Notes: a model not told the origin generated them from the sequence alone. A stretch of DNA of 64,000 nt from JAPOUP01 sp026708635 (GCA_965200115.1 OZ241336.1:2914001-2978000); one strand, 5' to 3'; counted from the stretch's first letter, positions 38,943 to 47,510 are shown. Numbers and translations: made by a program.

Positions 38943-39165
38943 GAATTACCAAATTCGATGAAACCAGAAAAGTCGAATGATTTTTCATGTTCGGCCGAAG
39001 CGGTGGTCGACAACAAAAAAGGGCTACCGAAGCCGCCCCGTGTGCCTGTGTGTGCCAGATGGGAATCGTTGGCAGATGGGCGAGACTGTCCGGACTCAAT
39101 CCGGAATCAACTGATCGGTATTGAGATACACCGCCAGGCCGGTCAGATTGGGCCATGCACGTCGC

Positions 39166-39693
39166 TCAGCAGCCCCACATGCCTCCAAAGCAACCGAATG
39201 CAGGCGCAGCCTCAATATCCGCATCAGTCAGTGGATCACAGACAGTATTCATCAATATGCCGGCCCATGCTTTGCAGCGCCGAATTTTATGCACATCGTT
39301 GTAATGCAATGCGGCATTATGTGTACCAACGCCTAATGTGGTCTCACGCGCACCCTTTCTGCACTCAACATTCACAAGACACTTCGAATACTTCATGTGA
39401 ATTGTTTCGTCGTTAACGTTGTTAAAGAAGCTGGAATTTAGTGTATACGAGTCCCAACTGACCCATTTTCCCGTGCATTCCTGGTTGGTAAAGGCATAGG
39501 ATTTCTGCCACTCCTCAATGCACAGCTGATTGCGCCGTTGAACAGACGTGGGTGCGACATAAGGGACAACGGGTTCCGCGTCCGGCAGGTCAAAACCTAT
39601 TGTCTGGGCCACAGAATCCCCTGCTGAAAACAGGACAAATGTGCCGATTGCCGCTAAACATCCGGCCAGTGCGAAAAACTTTCCCTTCATCAT
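39166..39693 (-). CDS. Cys-rich small exported protein of unknown function
   Basis: 175 residues from ATG 39693 (adjacent ATG 39690), with GGAGG 5-8 bases upstream. Sec signal MMKGKFFALAGCLAAIGTFV, then LFSAGDSVA/QT as the likely cleavage site. The mature protein has many Cys (LCIEEWQK, QECTGKW, KCLVNVECRKG, IRRCKAW, TVCDPL, GCFGGMWGC), suggesting disulfide-stabilised periplasmic or secreted form. A good promoter precedes it. A truncated paralogue lies at 37398-37667, both inside the inverted-repeat element. No known family recognised. Confidence 0.65.
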   Translation of the reverse strand: MMKGKFFALAGCLAAIGTFVLFSAGDSVAQTIGFDLPDAEPVVPYVAPTSVQRRNQLCIEEWQKSYAFTNQECTGKWVSWDSYTLNSSFFNNVNDETIHMKYSKCLVNVECRKGARETTLGVGTHNAALHYNDVHKIRRCKAWAGILMNTVCDPLTDADIEAAPAFGCFGGMWGC

Positions 39694-39748
39694 GCATGCC
39701 TCCGTGATAATCTTTGTTGCATTATCCAAATCGGAATTTCCCGGCGAT

Positions 39749-39778
39749 ATTATAATCCCCCCTTTCCAGAGAGTTCAA
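39749..39778 (-). promoter_or_regulatory. promoter of the Cys-rich exported-protein gene
   Basis: On the minus strand -35 TTGAAC (39778-39773), 18-bp spacer, -10 TATAAT (39754-39749), a consensus -10. It leaves a leader of about 50 nt before the start at 39693. Confidence 0.6.
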
Positions 39779-40043
39779 GCAAAAACGAATGCCCTTGATG
39801 CGAATGTTTCGAACAATGCGGTGACAGACCTGCCCTTTTCTGCCACCAATCAGTTTTTTGGGCAATGGATCCTCAAAAAGGACAAGTGATGTTGCGCCAA
39901 CACTGCCAAGCGCGATGGCCCTCGGTCCGGCAGGGAAAAAACGGACACCCCAACAACCTGTTTTCCTGTAACCGGTGCCCCCTCTTTTGAATTCCGCAAC
40001 ATCTCCAGGTCTCATCAGGCGGGATCATTCAATCGGGAGGTGA

Positions 40044-40076
40044 ATTGCAAACCTGTATAATCAGGTATGTAATCCC
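40044..40076 (-). repeat. right terminal repeat copy B
   Basis: Reads on the minus strand GGGATTACATACCTGATTA then TACAGGTTTGCAAT. Contains the perfect dyad ACCTG-N6-CAGGT (40051-40066). Inverted relative to copy A. The 265 bases between it and the promoter at 39749-39778 hold no convincing gene. Confidence 0.65.
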
Positions 40077-40100
40077 CCAATATAAGAGTGGCGGATCCCG

Positions 40101-41924
40101 CTAGGGTATTGGGTCCGACGGGTCAATCACTTCATCATCGGCGCTCGCCGCGAACAGACGTTTCACATCCACCGCCCGTCGTTTCAGAGTGCGGCGCTGG
40201 ACAAGTTGGCCTTTGTCGTTGATTTCCCCCTCCGCTGCATTCGCTGGATCTGTCTGGATGACCGCGCGCCTGATAGCCATGGAACTTCCGGGCCAACAAA
40301 TATTATGTTCTGCCAAGGCCTTCGATAAGGCGCGCCGCAACTCTGCCGCTTCGAGGCTTAAGGCATGCTTGGACGGGAACAGCAGTACCCCGATATAGGG
40401 TCTGGATTCACCCGCGATCGCGACATCGGCCAGAAACGGTGAACAGGCGGACAAAATCAGTTGCCGGAGTGCACCGACCTTTACGCGAGTGCCGTTCGTG
40501 AGCTTGAAATCCTCGGCCAGACGTCCGTCAAAAACCATGCCTGTTTCTGGACGGTTCGCGCGTAAGGAGGCAACCGTGTCGCCTGTCATCAGAAATCCCT
40601 GATCGTCAAGTGGCATTGGGCGCTGGCCATCCACCCCGACATATCCCGGAGAGACATGCGGGCCACGCACGCGCAGCTCCAGACGGCCATCAGTTTCGAC
40701 AAGGCGCAATTCGGTATTGGGTAGGGGGATACCGATTTCACCGGGGCTAGCCGGCCGTTCGTGGCCAAGACAGATCGTCGATCCGGATTCTGTCGAGCCG
40801 TAGCCAGAGGCTAGGCGAAGTGCCGCTGTATCTGGCGACCGATGGTCTTCCTTTGGCTTGGGGATAAGCTTGTTCAGCTTTTTCCAAGTGTCACCGTCCA
40901 TTCCCGCGCCCGCGAAGAAGATCAGCTGAAGCCGTCCGAGAAATGCCTGCAACAGGTCCGGCCGCTCTTCGAAATGATCCAAGAGGAGCGAAATGCCGAA
41001 AGGTACATCAGTGTAGACGGTTGGCTGAAGTTGCGCGATCTGTTCGGCGATTTCCGCTATGTCGTGCCGGCGCGGCACGGGACGGATGAAGTATGATCCG
41101 CCATTCCAAACCATCTTGAAGAAGTTGTCGAGTCCGCCGAATACATGATGCCAAGGCAGCCAGTCGGCCATCATCGGCCGAGTTTCGGTCAGAAATGGCC
41201 AATGGGCCGCAACCCTCGACTGAACCGCAGAAATCATCCGTCGCGTGATCTGGACCCCCTTGGGCAGGCCCGTGGAGCCTGAGGTGAAATAGATCGCGGC
41301 GAGATCGCTTGGCTGGTAATCCGGCCAAGTTGTCTGGGATGTGCTTGTTTCCGGCGCCTGGGCGAGCAGGTCGTCTAGGCTGAAGGTTTCGACAGACACG
41401 CCACCTGCCTTGAGTTCGGAGCTCACGCCCGGGTTCGTGAGGACTAGATCGGGTTTGCCGATGCCCAGCATGGCGTCGATCTTCATGTGCCCTAGATCAG
41501 AACTCAGGTTCGCCCTTGCGATTGGCACGTGAACCATTGCGGCCCGGAGACATGCCAGTTTGAAGATCGCAAGGTTACAGCTGGCATCGACGATGGTTGC
41601 GATCACGGCACCCGGCCTGAGCCCGCGGATCATCAGGGCCCGGGCGAGCGCATCCGCCTTACGCCGCGCATCTCCATAGGTGACGTATTCGCCGGCGTTG
41701 AGCAGACGGCTTACGAGACAGTGATCCGGTGACGTTTCGGCCCATTGGTCGAATCGGTCCATGATGTCTTGGTCTTCGTTCGGGGCGGGCCGGAGATTGC
41801 GCAACAGGATCTCGCCCGCCGCAGGTTCGCTGCGCTCCAGTTCAAACCGGGCGAAGTCCTGTTCGGGGCGGACGCGCAAAGACTTGTAGATGAGGCGGCG
41901 GGTGAATTGGTTCGAATTCATCAC
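40101..41924 (-). CDS. acyl-CoA synthetase, feruloyl-CoA-synthase-like
   Basis: 607 residues. Adenylate-forming motifs: AAIYFTSGSTGLPKGVQ (A3), ASGYGSTESGSTICLGHE (A5) and LELRVRGPHVSPGYVG followed by GFLMTGDTVA (A6-A7). The segments MMADWLPWHHVFGGLDNFF and PTVYTDVPFGISLLLDHFEE are characteristic of feruloyl-CoA synthases (Fcs). Probably activates a hydroxycinnamate-type aromatic acid; no enoyl-CoA hydratase/aldolase partner is adjacent. It overlaps the upstream GntR gene by 4 bp and is the second gene of a two-gene unit. Confidence 0.75.
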   Translation of the reverse strand: MMNSNQFTRRLIYKSLRVRPEQDFARFELERSEPAAGEILLRNLRPAPNEDQDIMDRFDQWAETSPDHCLVSRLLNAGEYVTYGDARRKADALARALMIRGLRPGAVIATIVDASCNLAIFKLACLRAAMVHVPIARANLSSDLGHMKIDAMLGIGKPDLVLTNPGVSSELKAGGVSVETFSLDDLLAQAPETSTSQTTWPDYQPSDLAAIYFTSGSTGLPKGVQITRRMISAVQSRVAAHWPFLTETRPMMADWLPWHHVFGGLDNFFKMVWNGGSYFIRPVPRRHDIAEIAEQIAQLQPTVYTDVPFGISLLLDHFEERPDLLQAFLGRLQLIFFAGAGMDGDTWKKLNKLIPKPKEDHRSPDTAALRLASGYGSTESGSTICLGHERPASPGEIGIPLPNTELRLVETDGRLELRVRGPHVSPGYVGVDGQRPMPLDDQGFLMTGDTVASLRANRPETGMVFDGRLAEDFKLTNGTRVKVGALRQLILSACSPFLADVAIAGESRPYIGVLLFPSKHALSLEAAELRRALSKALAEHNICWPGSSMAIRRAVIQTDPANAAEGEINDKGQLVQRRTLKRRAVDVKRLFAASADDEVIDPSDPIP

Positions 41925-42691
41925 TCGGATACCCCGGTTTCAATGATCGTTTGACGGACAGCTGTATGGGGCAGGTCATCCGACGTCATGGCGTCCTTTA
42001 AACATTCGAAGTAATCGCTCATTCTTGCGTCGACAACATTCGTCCGACGTGCCCTGATGGCCGATCCAAGGCTTAGGCTAATCCCGATGATCGCCTGCCG
42101 TTCTTCAAAGGAGAAAACCTTGTTGCGTACGGCGGCCGAGAAGGCGCGCGAGGTCATCAGGTTAAGCAGCTTCAGCATCGAGTTGCCGCTTGCAGACGCA
42201 ATCAGCCGCGACAGCTGCGCCTCCGAGGCGCAAAACAAATCGTTCGACAGGCTACTGTCGCTCATCTTGATGATAGCCCGCTCGATCCGGAATACGTCCA
42301 TGTCCGAGCGCCTTTGAGTGGCAAGCCGACAACAGGCCACGCTAATCACTTGGCGTGCCTCCAACACGTCAGGGCCGCTCACAAGGCCTGACATGATTAG
42401 CCAATCGATCGCGCTGCCGACGATCCGACCGGTGTTCTCAACGCTTGGCCGGTCCACGAAATAGCCGCCGCGCGGGCCACGCTTGGAGTAGATCAGGCCC
42501 TGCGCCACAAGCTGCCGGAGGACGCCGCGTATGGTGGGCAGGGACGCATCGAAAGATGCGGCGATCTCGTGTTCCGCGGGCAGCCGTTCCCCCGGTTCAT
42601 AGCGGCCCGACACAATATTCTCGTGCATCTTCCGGGCGATGCGTTCGGCAAGGGTCTGCGTGGATGTCCCCGCGTTTGTATAAGTGCCCAT
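41921..42691 (-). CDS. GntR-family regulator (FadR/FCD-like)
   Basis: 256 residues. N-terminal winged helix: LAERIARKMHENIVSGRYEP, GERLPAEHEIAASFDASLPT and GVLRQLVAQGLIYSKRGPRG, the standard GntR pattern. The C-terminal helical part (SRAFSAAVRNKVFSFEERQA) fits an FCD-type ligand domain. As first gene of the unit it probably controls itself and the ligase, with the aromatic acid or its CoA ester as ligand. Confidence 0.85.
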   Translation of the reverse strand: MGTYTNAGTSTQTLAERIARKMHENIVSGRYEPGERLPAEHEIAASFDASLPTIRGVLRQLVAQGLIYSKRGPRGGYFVDRPSVENTGRIVGSAIDWLIMSGLVSGPDVLEARQVISVACCRLATQRRSDMDVFRIERAIIKMSDSSLSNDLFCASEAQLSRLIASASGNSMLKLLNLMTSRAFSAAVRNKVFSFEERQAIIGISLSLGSAIRARRTNVVDARMSDYFECLKDAMTSDDLPHTAVRQTIIETGVSE

Positions 42692-42920
42692 TGTGTCCTC
42701 AAGAATCGGTCGGGAGCTTTGCTTTCTTCCCGTTAACCATCAGCTTGCCCCCAGAATAGCGAAAATGCAAGTTTACTAGGCATTATTGCAAAAATTATAC
42801 CCCCCGTTCCACAGTGAGGTGCAACACCCGATGTGGGTGAATGCTAGCTGAGGCAACGCATGATGTTGCGAATCGGCCGGATGGCGGTGACAGTCCCGGT
42901 GTTCAGACTGGGAGACCGCC

Positions 42921-43880
42921 ATGCCCGAGGGCTACCGCCACCTGACCTATGCCGAGAGATGCCAGATCCACGCCCTGAGGAAAAGCGGGCATTCGAACGG
43001 GGCGATCGCCCGCCAGCTGGGGCGTGACCGGACGACGGTCTGGCGCGAGGTGCGCCGGAACTCGGGAAAGCGCGGCTACCGCCACGGGCAGGCGCAGGGG
43101 AAGGCCGAGGGGCGCCGCAGCGCGGCCTCGTCGGTCCCGCGCAGGATGACGCCCGATCTGTGGCGCATGGTGGAGGAGCGGCTCGCGGAGGGCTGGAGCC
43201 CGGAGCAGATCTCCGGTCGCCTCCGGAAGGAGGGCCATCCGATGGCGGGCCGTCAGTGGATCTACCGGCACGTCCACGCCGACCGCAGGGCCGGTGGCCG
43301 GCTCTGGCGGCATCTGCGCCGCCGGGGAAAGAGGCCGAACCGGAAGGGCGGGGCCCACGCGGGCCGGGGCCACATCCCGGGCCGGGTGGACATCTCCGAG
43401 CGTCCGGCGCTGGTGGAGGCGAAGGCGCGGGTCGGTGACTGGGAGGCCGACACGATCGTGGGCGCGGGCCACAGCGGGGCCGTGGTGTCGCTGGTGGACA
43501 GGGCGTCGAAGTACGCGCTCCTGCGGAGGCTCGACAGGAAGACCGCGGCCGCGGTCGGGGCCGCCATGACCGGCATGCTGGGATCCCTCCCCGTCCACAC
43601 GGTCACGGTAGACAACGGCAAGGAGTTCGCGGACCACGCGCGGGTGTCCAGGGCGCTGGGCGCGGACTTCTTCTTCGCGCGGCCCTACCACTCGTGGGAG
43701 CGCGGGCTGAACGAGCACACCAACGGCCTGGTGCGGGGGTACCTGCCCAAGGGAACGGACTTCCGCAAGGTGACGGACGCCGACGTCAGGGCCGTCCAGG
43801 ACCGCCTGAACGCGCGTCCCAGGAAGGCGCTGGGCTACCTGACGCCGGCGGAGGCGTTCCTTCGGGCGCGGCCTCCCTGA
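42921..43880 (+). CDS. IS30-family transposase
   Basis: 319 residues, start MPEGYRHLTYAERCQIHALR. N-terminal HTH region (GAIARQLGRDRTTVWREVRR), then DDE core: first Asp in GDWEADTIVG, second in TVDNGKEFADHA, Glu in ERGLNEHTNGLVRGYLPKG. C-terminal RLNARPRKALGYLTPAEAFL is the family-typical end. All catalytic residues present, so it is potentially active and could mobilise copy 1 in trans. Confidence 0.92.
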   Translation: MPEGYRHLTYAERCQIHALRKSGHSNGAIARQLGRDRTTVWREVRRNSGKRGYRHGQAQGKAEGRRSAASSVPRRMTPDLWRMVEERLAEGWSPEQISGRLRKEGHPMAGRQWIYRHVHADRRAGGRLWRHLRRRGKRPNRKGGAHAGRGHIPGRVDISERPALVEAKARVGDWEADTIVGAGHSGAVVSLVDRASKYALLRRLDRKTAAAVGAAMTGMLGSLPVHTVTVDNGKEFADHARVSRALGADFFFARPYHSWERGLNEHTNGLVRGYLPKGTDFRKVTDADVRAVQDRLNARPRKALGYLTPAEAFLRARPP

Positions 43881-44034
43881 GGGAAAGCCCCGGGCGGATC
43901 GCCCTCCACGCGCCGCGGGCCGTCCCCGGCGCGCCCGCAGGCATGCCTTGCGCCGCCCGGAGGGGCCGGTTAGGCTCGGATCCAAAGGGACCGAGCCGTT
44001 TCCGTGCGGAATCGGGGGGGTCGGAGGGCGCGAA

Positions 44035-44105
44035 AAGCGCAACGCCCGGCCCTTCCCTCCGCTCGGGCTCCGCCCTCGCTCCGGAAAGGGCCGGGCGTTG
44101 CGCTT
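44035..44105. repeat. 20-bp perfect inverted repeat inside the IS30 copy 2 3' end
   Basis: Bases 44035-44054 are the exact reverse complement of 44086-44105, separated by 31 bases. Copy 1 has only the right arm. The arms contain the subterminal end sequence (GCAACGCCCGG), so the left arm looks like an inverted duplication of the IS end. Confidence 0.75.
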
Positions 44106-44148
44106 CGGAGTGGCGCCGGGGGGTGAAAACAATACAGGAATATCATGG

Positions 44149-44176
44149 TTAGTGTCGGCTGACACGCCGACACTAA
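44149..44176. repeat. 10-bp perfect inverted repeat just outside IS30 copy 2
   Basis: TTAGTGTCGG (44149-44158) and CCGACACTAA (44167-44176) with an 8-nt loop. It lies between the IS30 end and the IS630 remnant and could be a terminator, an operator or the tip of an older element. Confidence 0.5.
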
Positions 44177-44204
44177 GCGAGTTTGAACGAAACGGAATGT
44201 CCGA

Positions 44205-44435
44205 CCGCGTTTCCCGCCTTCCTATGCCCCCGCACCCGACCCCATCGAGAGATCGCGGGGCGTCATGCGCCGCCACGTGACGCACAACTGGTTTCACGCG
44301 GATTACCGATGGTTCACCAAGGCGATTCTTCGCTTTTTCGACGAAAGCCCGCCCCGGAAACGGGAGAGGATAGTGGAGTCCGTCACCGACAGCTTCCGGA
44401 CCGTCATCCATGACGGATTCCGCATGGTCGGATAG
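44205..44435 (+). pseudogene. IS630-family transposase C-terminal remnant
   Basis: Frame reads SYAPAPDPIERSRGVMRRHV, then THNWFHADYRWFTKAILRFF and VTDSFRTVIHDGFRMVG, stop at 44433-44435. This is the end of a DDE_3 (IS630) transposase, whose family pattern is YAPDLNPIERLWGVM..HVTHN...F..TVTDSFRV; the catalytic Glu (PIER) remains but the rest of the protein is missing. Confidence 0.65.
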
Positions 44436-44851
44436 CCGTCGGCGCAGAGGGTCCGGCCACGCGGCTGAGGATGGGTCAGACCGGAAAATAATGGTAATTC
44501 AGCTCAACGAGTATTGAAAATGTCACGATCGCTGGCTTGCGGGCATTCGTTTCCGTCAGGTAATGGCTGTCCGGGATTCCGAATGGAGCAGCGTTTGTTG
44601 GATATCGCCGATTGGTTGCCTGTCTGTTTCGGTCCCGCCGGTTACCTGTTCCCCCATGTCCGTGGGGCCGGGCCGCGGGATCGGTGCGCATCCTGTTTCC
44701 ATAAGTCCCGTCGCCGGACCGGTTCGGCTCACGGTTGCCTGAAATCTCCACGACCGTCAGTCGCAGGTCTCCCGGGGAAAGAACCATCCCAACGGGTCGC
44801 TCGGAGGGGAAGGGCGGTCGTGGGATTGGCGGTTCGGTTTCCGGCAGGCGC
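44436..44851. other. gap without a convincing gene
   Basis: About 416 bases between the IS630 remnant and the EamA gene. Frames on both strands overlap the EamA gene or lack protein-like composition. No clear promoter or hairpin noted. Confidence 0.45.
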
Positions 44852-45772
44852 ATGAAAGGTCTTTCCGGTCCCGCCGGCGGGCATCTAGCGATGCTTGCGT
44901 TCTCGGCGCTCGTCGCGGGATCATTCAGTCTTGGCGGCATGATCGCCAATGAAATCTCGCCATCCGCACTCAACGCGGTTCGTTTCTTCGCCGCCGCGGT
45001 GATTTTGGGGGCTTTGACCCTCTCGGCCGGGGGAGTCCCGGGCTCGGCGCTGAAAGCTCCGTGGCGCTACTTGATCTTAGGCGCGCTTATCGGCGTCTAT
45101 TTCGTCTTGATGTTCGAGGGTCTGAAGACCGCGACCCCGGTATCCACGGCTGCGGTGTTCACATTGACGCCACTGATGGCGGCTTTCTTCGGTTGGCTGG
45201 TCCTGAGGCAGAGAACGACACGGCGCATCGCGTTTGCGCTTACGGTCGGCTGTTTCGGCGCGCTATGGGTGATATTCCGTGCCGACTGGCGAGCGGTCCT
45301 CGGCCTTGACGTCGGTCGTGGCGAAGCGGTCTACTTCGTCGGCTGCGTCTCGCACGCCATATTCGCTCCGATGCTGAAGGCGCTCGACCGAGGTGAGGAT
45401 TCACTCGTGTATTCGTTTCTCTTCACATGCGCCGGCTTCCTGCTTCTCACCGTCTGGGGCTGGGGAAGCCTGCTGGCTACCGATTGGGGTTCATTGCCAT
45501 GGCTTGTCTGGATAACGATTCTATATCTTTCCGTGTTTGCCACGGCGGGCAGTTTTTTCATGCTTCAGCACGGCGCGCGCGTTCTGCCGGCGGCGAAAGT
45601 GATGGCATATACGTATCTGACGCCCGCTTGGGTGATCTGCTGGGAGCTCGCGCTGGGTCACGGCGCTCCGTCGTTTCTGGTGCTCGGTGGCGTCGCGCTT
45701 ACGGTCGTTGCGTTGGTATTGCTCCTGAAAGATGAGACCGACCGATCGGTGAACGCCGCCGCGCGGCGCTGA
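44852..45772 (+). CDS. DMT-superfamily (EamA) exporter
   Basis: 306 residues from ATG 44852 (a longer in-frame start at 44735 adds a hydrophilic, unlikely leader). Ten hydrophobic segments in two EamA halves: AMLAFSALVAGSFSLGGMIA ... SALNAVRFFAAAVILGALTL, then TPLMAAFFGWLVLRQRTT at the end of the first half and VMAYTYLTPAWVICWELALG in the second. Probably exports a metabolite or amino acid. Convergent with the ArsR gene. Confidence 0.8.
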   Translation: MKGLSGPAGGHLAMLAFSALVAGSFSLGGMIANEISPSALNAVRFFAAAVILGALTLSAGGVPGSALKAPWRYLILGALIGVYFVLMFEGLKTATPVSTAAVFTLTPLMAAFFGWLVLRQRTTRRIAFALTVGCFGALWVIFRADWRAVLGLDVGRGEAVYFVGCVSHAIFAPMLKALDRGEDSLVYSFLFTCAGFLLLTVWGWGSLLATDWGSLPWLVWITILYLSVFATAGSFFMLQHGARVLPAAKVMAYTYLTPAWVICWELALGHGAPSFLVLGGVALTVVALVLLLKDETDRSVNAAARR

Positions 45773-45843
45773 CGGCCCGCGGAGGGTATACGGTCAACGC
45801 AGATCCGTGCCCGGGCTGGAGGGCGGTCGGTGGTTCGGGTCGC

Positions 45844-46179
45844 CTATGCGGAATCCCGGAACTCTTTGGTGAGAAAGGCCTCGAACGCCTCAAGGTTGAC
45901 CGGCTCGAACTGGCCGAAACCCTGCATCCAGACGGACGCGTCGTTCAGGGCGTCCGGTTCCAGCCTGCACCACTTTACCCGACCGCGCCGCTCCTGGGTG
46001 ATTAGGCCGGCCCGGGTCAGGATGGATAGATGCTTGCTGACCGCCGTAAGGGAAATGCTGAATGGCTCAGCTACATCCGTGACCGCCATGTCGTCTTCCA
46101 GGAGCATGCCGAGAATTTCGCGCCGGGTCGGATCGGACAGGGCCGCGAAGACGGCATCAAGGGACTTGGCTTTTCTCAA
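45844..46179 (-). CDS. ArsR-family transcriptional regulator
   Basis: 111 residues. Winged helix: AALSDPTRREILGMLLEDDM, AEPFSISLTAVSKHLSILTR and AGLITQERRGRVKWCRLEPD. No metal-binding CxC of classical ArsR; this is the SRPBCC-associated type (ArsR/MPB-like) often paired with an AHSA1 protein, which is not adjacent here. Target unknown. Confidence 0.85.
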   Translation of the reverse strand: MRKAKSLDAVFAALSDPTRREILGMLLEDDMAVTDVAEPFSISLTAVSKHLSILTRAGLITQERRGRVKWCRLEPDALNDASVWMQGFGQFEPVNLEAFEAFLTKEFRDSA

Positions 46180-46358
46180 AGCTCAGGCTCGGTTCTCTGT
46201 ATCGATGTGACAGGTCAAGGCTCCGGGCCCGCATGTCTGTCTACCGGGGGAGAGTCAACCGTTCGGTTGAATGAGGTGTTCCCGCCTCGATAGCCGGGAG
46301 CGAGAAGTATAGATGTTTTGTCATTTATTATCAAATAAATACACAAATCCTGCAGTCC

Positions 46359-46387
46359 TTGACTCCATGCCGGACCGGGCCTATGTT
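46359..46387 (+). promoter_or_regulatory. promoter of the F0 ATP synthase operon
   Basis: TTGACT (46359-46364), 17-bp spacer, TATGTT (46382-46387): a near-consensus sigma-70 promoter 31 bp before the atpI start. Upstream DNA (46312-46345) is markedly A/T-rich and could act as an UP element. Confidence 0.65.
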
Positions 46388-46417
46388 CGCCGCGCATGAT
46401 CGAGGTTGCGTTTCGGG

Positions 46418-46765
46418 ATGGCCGATCCGGCGGATAAACGGCGGCTGGAGAGTCTGGGGAAACGAATCGATGAGTTCCAGGCTGTTCGTCGGACGGAAAG
46501 TCCCGCGGTCGAGGATCATCATTCACAGGCCCAGCTGGCTTGGAGGATGGTGATCGAACTGGTGGCGGGAATCGTTATCGGCTTCGGTATGGGATACGGT
46601 CTCGACAGTCTTTTCGGTACGATTCCCCTATTCCTGATCGTGATGACATTGTTGGGTTTCGTGGCCGGGGTTCGCACGATGCTGCGCTCGGCGGAAGAGG
46701 TTCGGAAAGAAACGGCGGAGAACGCTCCGCGGGCATATGATGGAGAGGACGAAGGTGGCAAGTGA
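46418..46765 (+). CDS. atpI: ATP synthase protein I
   Basis: 115 residues from ATG 46418 (TTG 46406 unlikely). Hydrophilic N-terminus ([18 protein letters not shown]), then two membrane helices, [20 protein letters not shown] and [20 protein letters not shown], matching the alphaproteobacterial AtpI/AtpZ-like accessory protein that assists c-ring assembly or Mg transport. First gene of the F0 operon. Confidence 0.85.
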   Translation: MADPADKRRLESLGKRIDEFQAVRRTESPAVEDHHSQAQLAWRMVIELVAGIVIGFGMGYGLDSLFGTIPLFLIVMTLLGFVAGVRTMLRSAEEVRKETAENAPRAYDGEDEGGK

Positions 46766-47510
46766 GGCGCAGGCGGAAGGGACGGGACTGGTATTTCATC
46801 CAATGGACCAGTTCATCGTGAAGCCACTGTTCGGCGATGGTCCCATTCATTGGTACACGCCCACCAATGTCACGTTATGGATGTTCCTGGCGATTGTGGT
46901 AATAACCCTAACGCTGGTGGTGGGGACGCGCGGCCGCGCCGTCGTGCCAAGCAGATCCCAGTCAGTCGCCGAACTCGCGTATGGCTTTGTCTACAGGATG
47001 GTCGAGGATGTCGCCGGCAAGGACGGGCTGAGATACTTTCCGTACATAATGACGCTTTTCATGTTCATTGTATGCTCCAACTTTCTTGGACTTCTCCCGA
47101 TGTCCTTCACCACCACATCCCACATCGCGGTGACGGGCGTAATGGCCGCCGCCGTGTTTCTTGGCGTAACCGTTCTGGGCTTCGCGCTTCATGGAGTGTC
47201 GTTCCTGAAGCTTTTCTGGATCGGCGCCGCGCCTCTGGCGCTGCGCCCGGTCCTGGCCGTGATTGAGATCATCAGCTATTTCGTGCGCCCGGTCAGCCAC
47301 AGCATCCGTCTCGCGGGAAACATGATGGCGGGCCATGCGGTGATAAAGGTGTTCGCCACATTTGCCGCCGTCGCGGTGATCTCACCGCTATCGATACTAG
47401 CGATCACCGCGATCTACGCCCTGGAAACGCTGGTCTCGTTTATCCAGGCCTATGTATTCGCGATTCTGACATGCGTGTATCTCAGGGACGCGCTCCATCC
47501 ACACCACTGA
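46755..47510 (+). CDS. atpB: F0F1 ATP synthase subunit a
   Basis: 251 residues from GTG 46755 (gives [20 protein letters not shown], the usual alphaproteobacterial start; ATG 46737 is an in-frame alternative). The key stator Arg lies in [20 protein letters not shown] and the C-terminus has [20 protein letters not shown]. It provides the proton half-channels. Overlaps atpI. Confidence 0.9.
   Translation: MASEAQAEGTGLVFHPMDQFIVKPLFGDGPIHWYTPTNVTLWMFLAIVVITLTLVVGTRGRAVVPSRSQSVAELAYGFVYRMVEDVAGKDGLRYFPYIMTLFMFIVCSNFLGLLPMSFTTTSHIAVTGVMAAAVFLGVTVLGFALHGVSFLKLFWIGAAPLALRPVLAVIEIISYFVRPVSHSIRLAGNMMAGHAVIKVFATFAAVAVISPLSILAITAIYALETLVSFIQAYVFAILTCVYLRDALHPHH

Larger units (their letters stand above)
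36901..40086. mobile_element. putative mobile element with long inverted ends and an 11-bp direct repeat
   Basis: CCCAATATAAG occurs at 36901-36911 and again, same orientation, at 40076-40086. Immediately inside lie inverted copies of a ~100-bp end: left 36911-37013 reading inward GGGATTACATACTTGATTA, right 40076-~39975 reading inward GGGATTACATACCTGATTA, with similarity continuing through TTTGCAATT and CATCAGGCGGGAT-like stretches (one orientation). Direct repeat outside inverted ends is the mark of transposition. Inside: a truncated and an intact Cys-rich exported-protein gene and an IS30-type element. No transposase of its own was found, so it is non-autonomous or decayed. Confidence 0.5.
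42802..44121 (+). mobile_element. IS30-family element, copy 2 (intact transposase)
   Basis: Left end CCCCGTTCCACAGTGAGG (42802 on); right end ...GAGTGGCGCCGGGG (to 44121), the same ends as copy 1 in opposite orientation. Inserted in the region upstream of the GntR gene. Near its 3' end it carries about 68 bases absent from copy 1 that create a long inverted repeat (44035-44105). Together copies 1 and 2 flank the Cys-rich gene and the ligase-GntR unit. Confidence 0.8.

Noticed and set aside
39722..40015. 97-codon minus-strand frame beginning MRPGDVAEFKRGGT, similar at its start to a plus-strand frame at 36973-37347 (MEPADVAEFKSGT)
   Set aside because: The similarity is that of the inverted DNA ends, ends after ~13 codons, lacks ribosome sites, and the promoter of the Cys-rich gene lies inside the frame. 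Resemblance to short DUF2158-like starts was judged accidental.
42903..44411. 502-codon minus-strand frame
   Set aside because: It is antisense to the IS30 transposase; Arg/Pro-rich shadow produced by the high GC content.
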